DNA from: Rhodopirellula sp.
GTDB lineage: Bacteria > Planctomycetota > Planctomycetia > Pirellulales > Pirellulaceae
Assembly: GCA_003513555.1 (NCBI GenBank)
Contig: DOPG01000290.1
Coordinates: forward strand, 33,904 to 42,300
Length of the DNA stretch: 8,397 nucleotides
Direction: 5' to 3'
This document shows positions 5,573 to 8,397 of this stretch, in pieces. The position numbers and the translations under genes are program-made. The notes below the pieces were generated by a model. That model saw only the letters and a program-made list of their open reading frames with translations, did no database searches and had not been told where the DNA came from. Every line of letters starts with the position of its first letter. The stretch's first letter is position 1.

Positions 5573-6358
5573 ATGAGACTGATGAAAAATGTCATTTCTT
5601 TTCTGCTCTTAAGCATCGCCATGCAACTCACAGGCCCCAGCGTGATCGCTGAGTCACCTCAGTACTACGAGATCCGCAGTTACCTGCTTGGTAAACGGGG
5701 CGATGCCGACGCGATTCACGAATATCTACGTGATGCCCTCCTGCCCGCAATGCACCGACAGGATGCTGGGCCAATCGGCGTATTTCAAAACGCAGACGAA
5801 GATGAGTCAGGCAGTCCACGCATTGTTGTTGTCATTCCTCATGAGACAGCGGATTCCATTCTCATCTGCAAAAAGAAATTGACAGAAGACGCAGAATATC
5901 AAAAGGCTGCCAAATCCTACCTGGCCCGGGGGCCAAAAAACTCTCCCTATGAACGAATCGAGAGCGAGTTATTAGTCGCGATGGACTGCATGCCACTGCT
6001 GGAAGTCCCCAAGAATCAGTTAAACAACCCGAACCGCGTTTTTGAGCTACGTGTCTATGAAAGTGCCAACGAACGACTGGGTGAACTGAAGGTCGATATG
6101 TTCAACAATGGTGAGGTACCGATCTTCCTTGACTGTGGCATCCAACCCATCTTCATCGGACAAGCGATCATCGGTCCCTTTACCCCCAATCTCAGCTATT
6201 TGACGACCTACCCCAGCGAAAAGGCCCGAATCGAAGCTTGGACAGCTTTTCGCTCCCACCCGGACTGGCAAGTCTTGAAAAAACTCTCCAAATACGCGGG
6301 TACTGTCAGTACGATTCACAAATATGTGATGGCACCCACCGATTATTCACAGATCTGA
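5573..6358 (+). CDS. Secreted NIPSNAP-family protein with two NIPSNAP-like halves
   Basis: 261 residues. An N-terminal signal peptide (basic start, VISFLLLSIAMQL, cleavage likely after SVIA at residue 26) predicts export. The mature protein has two related ferredoxin-like (dimeric alpha/beta barrel) halves. The first is residues 30-135, starting YYEIRSYLL. The second is residues 156-255, starting VFELRVYES and continuing through FNNGEVPIF, PIFIGQAIIGP, LSYLTTYPS, a Trp-containing W-x-x-F-R-x-H-P-D-W stretch and a final VSTIHKYVM strand, all typical of NIPSNAP. Family members have poorly defined functions and are abundant in planctomycetes, so no substrate is assigned. The start is uncertain: ATG at 5573 and ATG at 5582 (M4) both give a good signal peptide, and neither has a strong Shine-Dalgarno sequence. 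The gene diverges from the TerC-family gene and precedes mutS on the same strand by 159 bp; a shared function with either is not indicated. Confidence 0.88.
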   Translation: MRLMKNVISFLLLSIAMQLTGPSVIAESPQYYEIRSYLLGKRGDADAIHEYLRDALLPAMHRQDAGPIGVFQNADEDESGSPRIVVVIPHETADSILICKKKLTEDAEYQKAAKSYLARGPKNSPYERIESELLVAMDCMPLLEVPKNQLNNPNRVFELRVYESANERLGELKVDMFNNGEVPIFLDCGIQPIFIGQAIIGPFTPNLSYLTTYPSEKARIEAWTAFRSHPDWQVLKKLSKYAGTVSTIHKYVMAPTDYSQI

Positions 6359-6400
6359 TCGAAAAGATTTGAATTCTGACGAGGGATTGGTTGCGGACAG

Positions 6401-6463
6401 ATGAGTCCTGTACGCATTACCCAGTCGTTAAACCCAATCTCATGCCACCTGAACGATCCGTAA
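6401..6463 (+). other. Possible 20-codon leader ORF upstream of mutS
   Basis: An ATG at 6401 opens a 20-residue frame (MSPVRITQSL...) ending at TAA 6461-6463. It is in the same frame as mutS, and its stop touches the base of the hairpin at 6463-6488. No good Shine-Dalgarno sequence precedes it and no amino-acid run suggests classical attenuation. It may well be a chance frame. Confidence 0.15.
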
Positions 6464-6488
6464 TTCCTCAGCCGCAGAGGCTGGGAAT
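6463..6488 (+). terminator. Strong hairpin between NIPSNAP gene and mutS (terminator-like or mutS leader element)
   Basis: ATTCC-CAGCC (with one bulged T after ATTCC) pairs perfectly with GGCTG-GGAAT around the loop GCAGA, giving 10 base pairs. It lies 105 bp after the NIPSNAP stop and 29 bp before the mutS ATG. No T-run follows on either strand, so it is not a textbook intrinsic terminator. It may end the upstream transcript, stabilise RNA, or act in the mutS leader. Confidence 0.45.
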
Positions 6489-6489
6489 C

Positions 6490-6515
6490 GGTGCGATTTA
6501 GCGGTACGATTTGCC
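6490..6515 (+). repeat. Imperfect 13-bp tandem repeat immediately before mutS
   Basis: GGTGCGATTTAGC (6490-6502) is followed directly by GGTACGATTTGCC (6503-6515), with 10 of 13 bases identical and the core GGTRCGATTT. It occupies the space where the mutS ribosome site would be and ends 2 bp before the ATG. The origin may be slippage, and a regulatory role is unproven. Confidence 0.5.
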
Positions 6516-6517
6516 AC

Positions 6518-8397
6518 ATGACACCAATGATGAGGCAGTACCACGAAGCGAAAGCAGCATGCGGAGACGCATTGCTGTTTTTTCGCATGGGTGACTTCTA
6601 CGAACTCTTTCTCGACGACGCCAAAGTCGCTGCAAAAATCCTGGGCCTTAATCTCACCAGCAGGGATAAAGACAGTGACAATCCCACGGCGATGGCAGGC
6701 TTCCCGCATCACCAACTCGACTCCTACCTGCAGAAGTTGATCAAGGCTGGTTTTCGAGCAGCTGTTTGCGAACAGGTCGAAGACCCCAAAACTGCCAAGG
6801 GTTTGGTCAAGCGAGAAGTCACCCGTATCGTCAGCGCAGGTACGCTGACTGACGACGGGCTTCTGACCCCCAACCAAGCCAACTATGTTGCTGCAGTCTG
6901 CCTGCAGCACGACAAACGTGGCGGGAAAGCCAACGAAGAGCCCCAAGTAGGAATCGCATGGGCGGAACTGTCTAGCGGCAGGTTTGAAGCCGGCACCTTT
7001 GCGAAGTCACGCATCGAAGATGAACTCGAGAGAATTGGACCTGCGGAAGTAATTTTTCGTGAAGATGATGTTCACTTCAGTCCTGACACAACCGCGCCTT
7101 GGTCATGGACTCCGCGTCCGGCATGGAGTTTTGCTGAAGATTCTGCCACCGAAACATTGTGCAAGCAGTTTTCAGTACACAATCTTGAAGGCTTCGGTTT
7201 TGAAACAACCGATGCGCCGGCAATCCGTGCTGCGGGAGGCGTGCTGACCTATCTTCAAGAGACACAACGGAGCGGTTTGGATCACTTTCAATCTCTTGCG
7301 TCCCACCGCCGCAGTGGCTTTCTTCAAATTGATGCAGCGACTCGACGAAGCCTTGAAATCACACGCACGCTGAGAAGCGGGTCCCGCGAAGGTTCACTCT
7401 TAGGCGTTATCGATCTCACATGCACACCGATGGGCTCGCGTTTACTGGCAGATTGGATTTCAGCTCCTCTGATTAACACAGCAGGGATCAACCAGCGTCT
7501 GGACGCTGTTGAAATGCTGTCGGCAGAAACAAGCTTCCGATCCGACACTCAAAAAACTTTGAACCAGACGTTTGACCTTACTCGCTTACTGGGTCGAATC
7601 GCGACAGGCAGAACTGGCCCGCGTGATCTTCAACAGGTTGCACGCACCCTTGCCAGCTTGCCCTTGCTAAAAGCCCAACTCGCCGGCAGACAACCTGAAC
7701 GGCTTTGTTTTATCGACGCTCATTTGCATTTATGTCCTGACCTTCGCGAAAAACTTGAATCAGGACTTGCTGACGAATGCCCGCTGAGTGCTGCGGATGG
7801 AAATTTCATACGCGAAGGATTCGATACTGAACTTGATGAATTACGAACCCTCGCAAAGGGAGGCAAGGAATGGATTGCTGCCTACCAACGTGACCAGATG
7901 GAACAAACAGGAATTAGCAACCTGAAAGTTGGGTACAACAAAGTATTTGGGTATTACCTCGAAGCCACAAATGCACATCGCGACAAAGTTCCTGACTTCT
8001 ATATCCGCAAGCAAACGCTGAAAAACTGCGAACGTTTCATCACCCCCGAGCTGAAAGAATACGAAGAGAAAGTCCTGGCTGCTGATGAAAAGGCATCAAC
8101 GCGAGAACAGCTGCTATTCCAGCAACTTCGCGACCAGACGCACCGGCAGTTATCAACGCTGCAGGAAGTTGCCATGGCCATCGCGGAACTGGACGCATTG
8201 GCAGCACTGGGTGAAATTGCAAGCCGGAGAAGCTGGGTGCGGCCTAGCTTGAATGATGAATCGGTTTTACGAATCAATGGCGGACGTCACCCTGTACTTG
8301 ACGTCACTTTACCGCAAGGTGAATTTGTTCCCAACGATTGCGTCCAATCACCCGAAACGGGAATGATCCTGCTGATTACCGGCCCCAACATGGCTGG
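6518..8397 (+). CDS. mutS: DNA mismatch repair protein MutS, 3' end outside window
   Basis: 626 complete codons, open to the right edge. MutS binds base mismatches and small loops as a dimer and recruits MutL using ATP. The N-terminus TPMMRQYHEAK and RMGDFYELF (residues 23-31) hold the mismatch-contacting Phe-x-Glu (Phe27, Glu29). Domain I continues through TAMAGFPHHQLDSYLQKL and AVCEQVEDP, then the connector (about 120-245) and the lever core with TRRSLEI (275-281) and TPMGSRLL (303-310). The clamp region includes NKVFGYYLEAT (474-484), YIRKQTLKNCERF and ITPELKEYEEKVL (508-520). The ATPase domain begins near INGGRHPVL (587-594). The sequence stops at ITGPNMAG, the start of the Walker A loop, so Walker A, Walker B and the dimer helix-turn-helix are not visible. 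Start: the ATG at 6518 matches typical MutS N-termini. An in-frame GTG at 6491 would add nine residues and is less likely. No Shine-Dalgarno sequence is present. No defect is seen in the visible part. Confidence 0.97.
   Translation, partial: MTPMMRQYHEAKAACGDALLFFRMGDFYELFLDDAKVAAKILGLNLTSRDKDSDNPTAMAGFPHHQLDSYLQKLIKAGFRAAVCEQVEDPKTAKGLVKREVTRIVSAGTLTDDGLLTPNQANYVAAVCLQHDKRGGKANEEPQVGIAWAELSSGRFEAGTFAKSRIEDELERIGPAEVIFREDDVHFSPDTTAPWSWTPRPAWSFAEDSATETLCKQFSVHNLEGFGFETTDAPAIRAAGGVLTYLQETQRSGLDHFQSLASHRRSGFLQIDAATRRSLEITRTLRSGSREGSLLGVIDLTCTPMGSRLLADWISAPLINTAGINQRLDAVEMLSAETSFRSDTQKTLNQTFDLTRLLGRIATGRTGPRDLQQVARTLASLPLLKAQLAGRQPERLCFIDAHLHLCPDLREKLESGLADECPLSAADGNFIREGFDTELDELRTLAKGGKEWIAAYQRDQMEQTGISNLKVGYNKVFGYYLEATNAHRDKVPDFYIRKQTLKNCERFITPELKEYEEKVLAADEKASTREQLLFQQLRDQTHRQLSTLQEVAMAIAELDALAALGEIASRRSWVRPSLNDESVLRINGGRHPVLDVTLPQGEFVPNDCVQSPETGMILLITGPNMA

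Noticed and set aside
6440..6946. Minus-strand 168-residue frame over the start of mutS
   Set aside because: It is antisense to the strongly conserved MutS domain I, which is unambiguous on the plus strand.
1..8397. Mobile elements, CRISPR arrays, tRNA/rRNA genes, toxin-antitoxin or defence systems
   Set aside because: Looked for transposase motifs, regular direct repeats, tRNA T-loop patterns and small paired ORFs, and saw none.

Overview
The window looks like chromosomal DNA of a planctomycete, probably a Rhodopirellula/Pirellula-type marine member. Three things point there. A 988-residue surface protein begins with a variant of the planctomycete LEPR-XLL export motif and carries a planctomycete-style dockerin (PYDVDGNG ... 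YDVNGDG). A secreted NIPSNAP-family protein of the kind common in that phylum is present. Most starts lack a Shine-Dalgarno sequence. No BLAST or profile search was possible, so all family calls rest on motifs read by eye.

Layout: (1) 1-790, minus strand, the 5' part of a gene that runs off the left edge. It encodes a probable secreted protein with an unusual acidic Asp/Glu/Met/Gly/Tyr-rich segment. (2) 791-1101, a divergent intergenic region with several dyad symmetries. (3) 1102-4068, plus strand, the large dockerin/cadherin-like surface protein. (4) 4069-4503, a 435-bp gap between convergent genes with no convincing gene. (5) 4504-5436, minus strand, a TerC-family membrane protein of the YgdQ/YoaE-like type. 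(6) 5437-5572, a short divergent spacer. (7) 5573-6358, plus strand, a secreted protein with two NIPSNAP-like halves. (8) 6359-6517, a spacer with a 20-codon ORF, a strong hairpin and a 13-bp imperfect tandem repeat. (9) 6518-8397, plus strand, mutS, cut off by the right edge inside the Walker A motif.

The genes do not form an obvious pathway. Two cell-envelope or secreted proteins, a membrane transporter-like protein, a secreted NIPSNAP protein and a DNA-repair ATPase sit side by side in mixed orientation, which is usual for planctomycete chromosomes, where operons are sparse. I see no mobile element, CRISPR array, tRNA, rRNA, toxin-antitoxin pair or defence island, and no clear new multi-gene system. 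The most worthwhile items are the acidic Met-rich secreted protein at the left edge, the architecture of the 988-residue protein (non-terminal dockerin, divergent export motif), and the leader ORF/hairpin/tandem-repeat arrangement before mutS.
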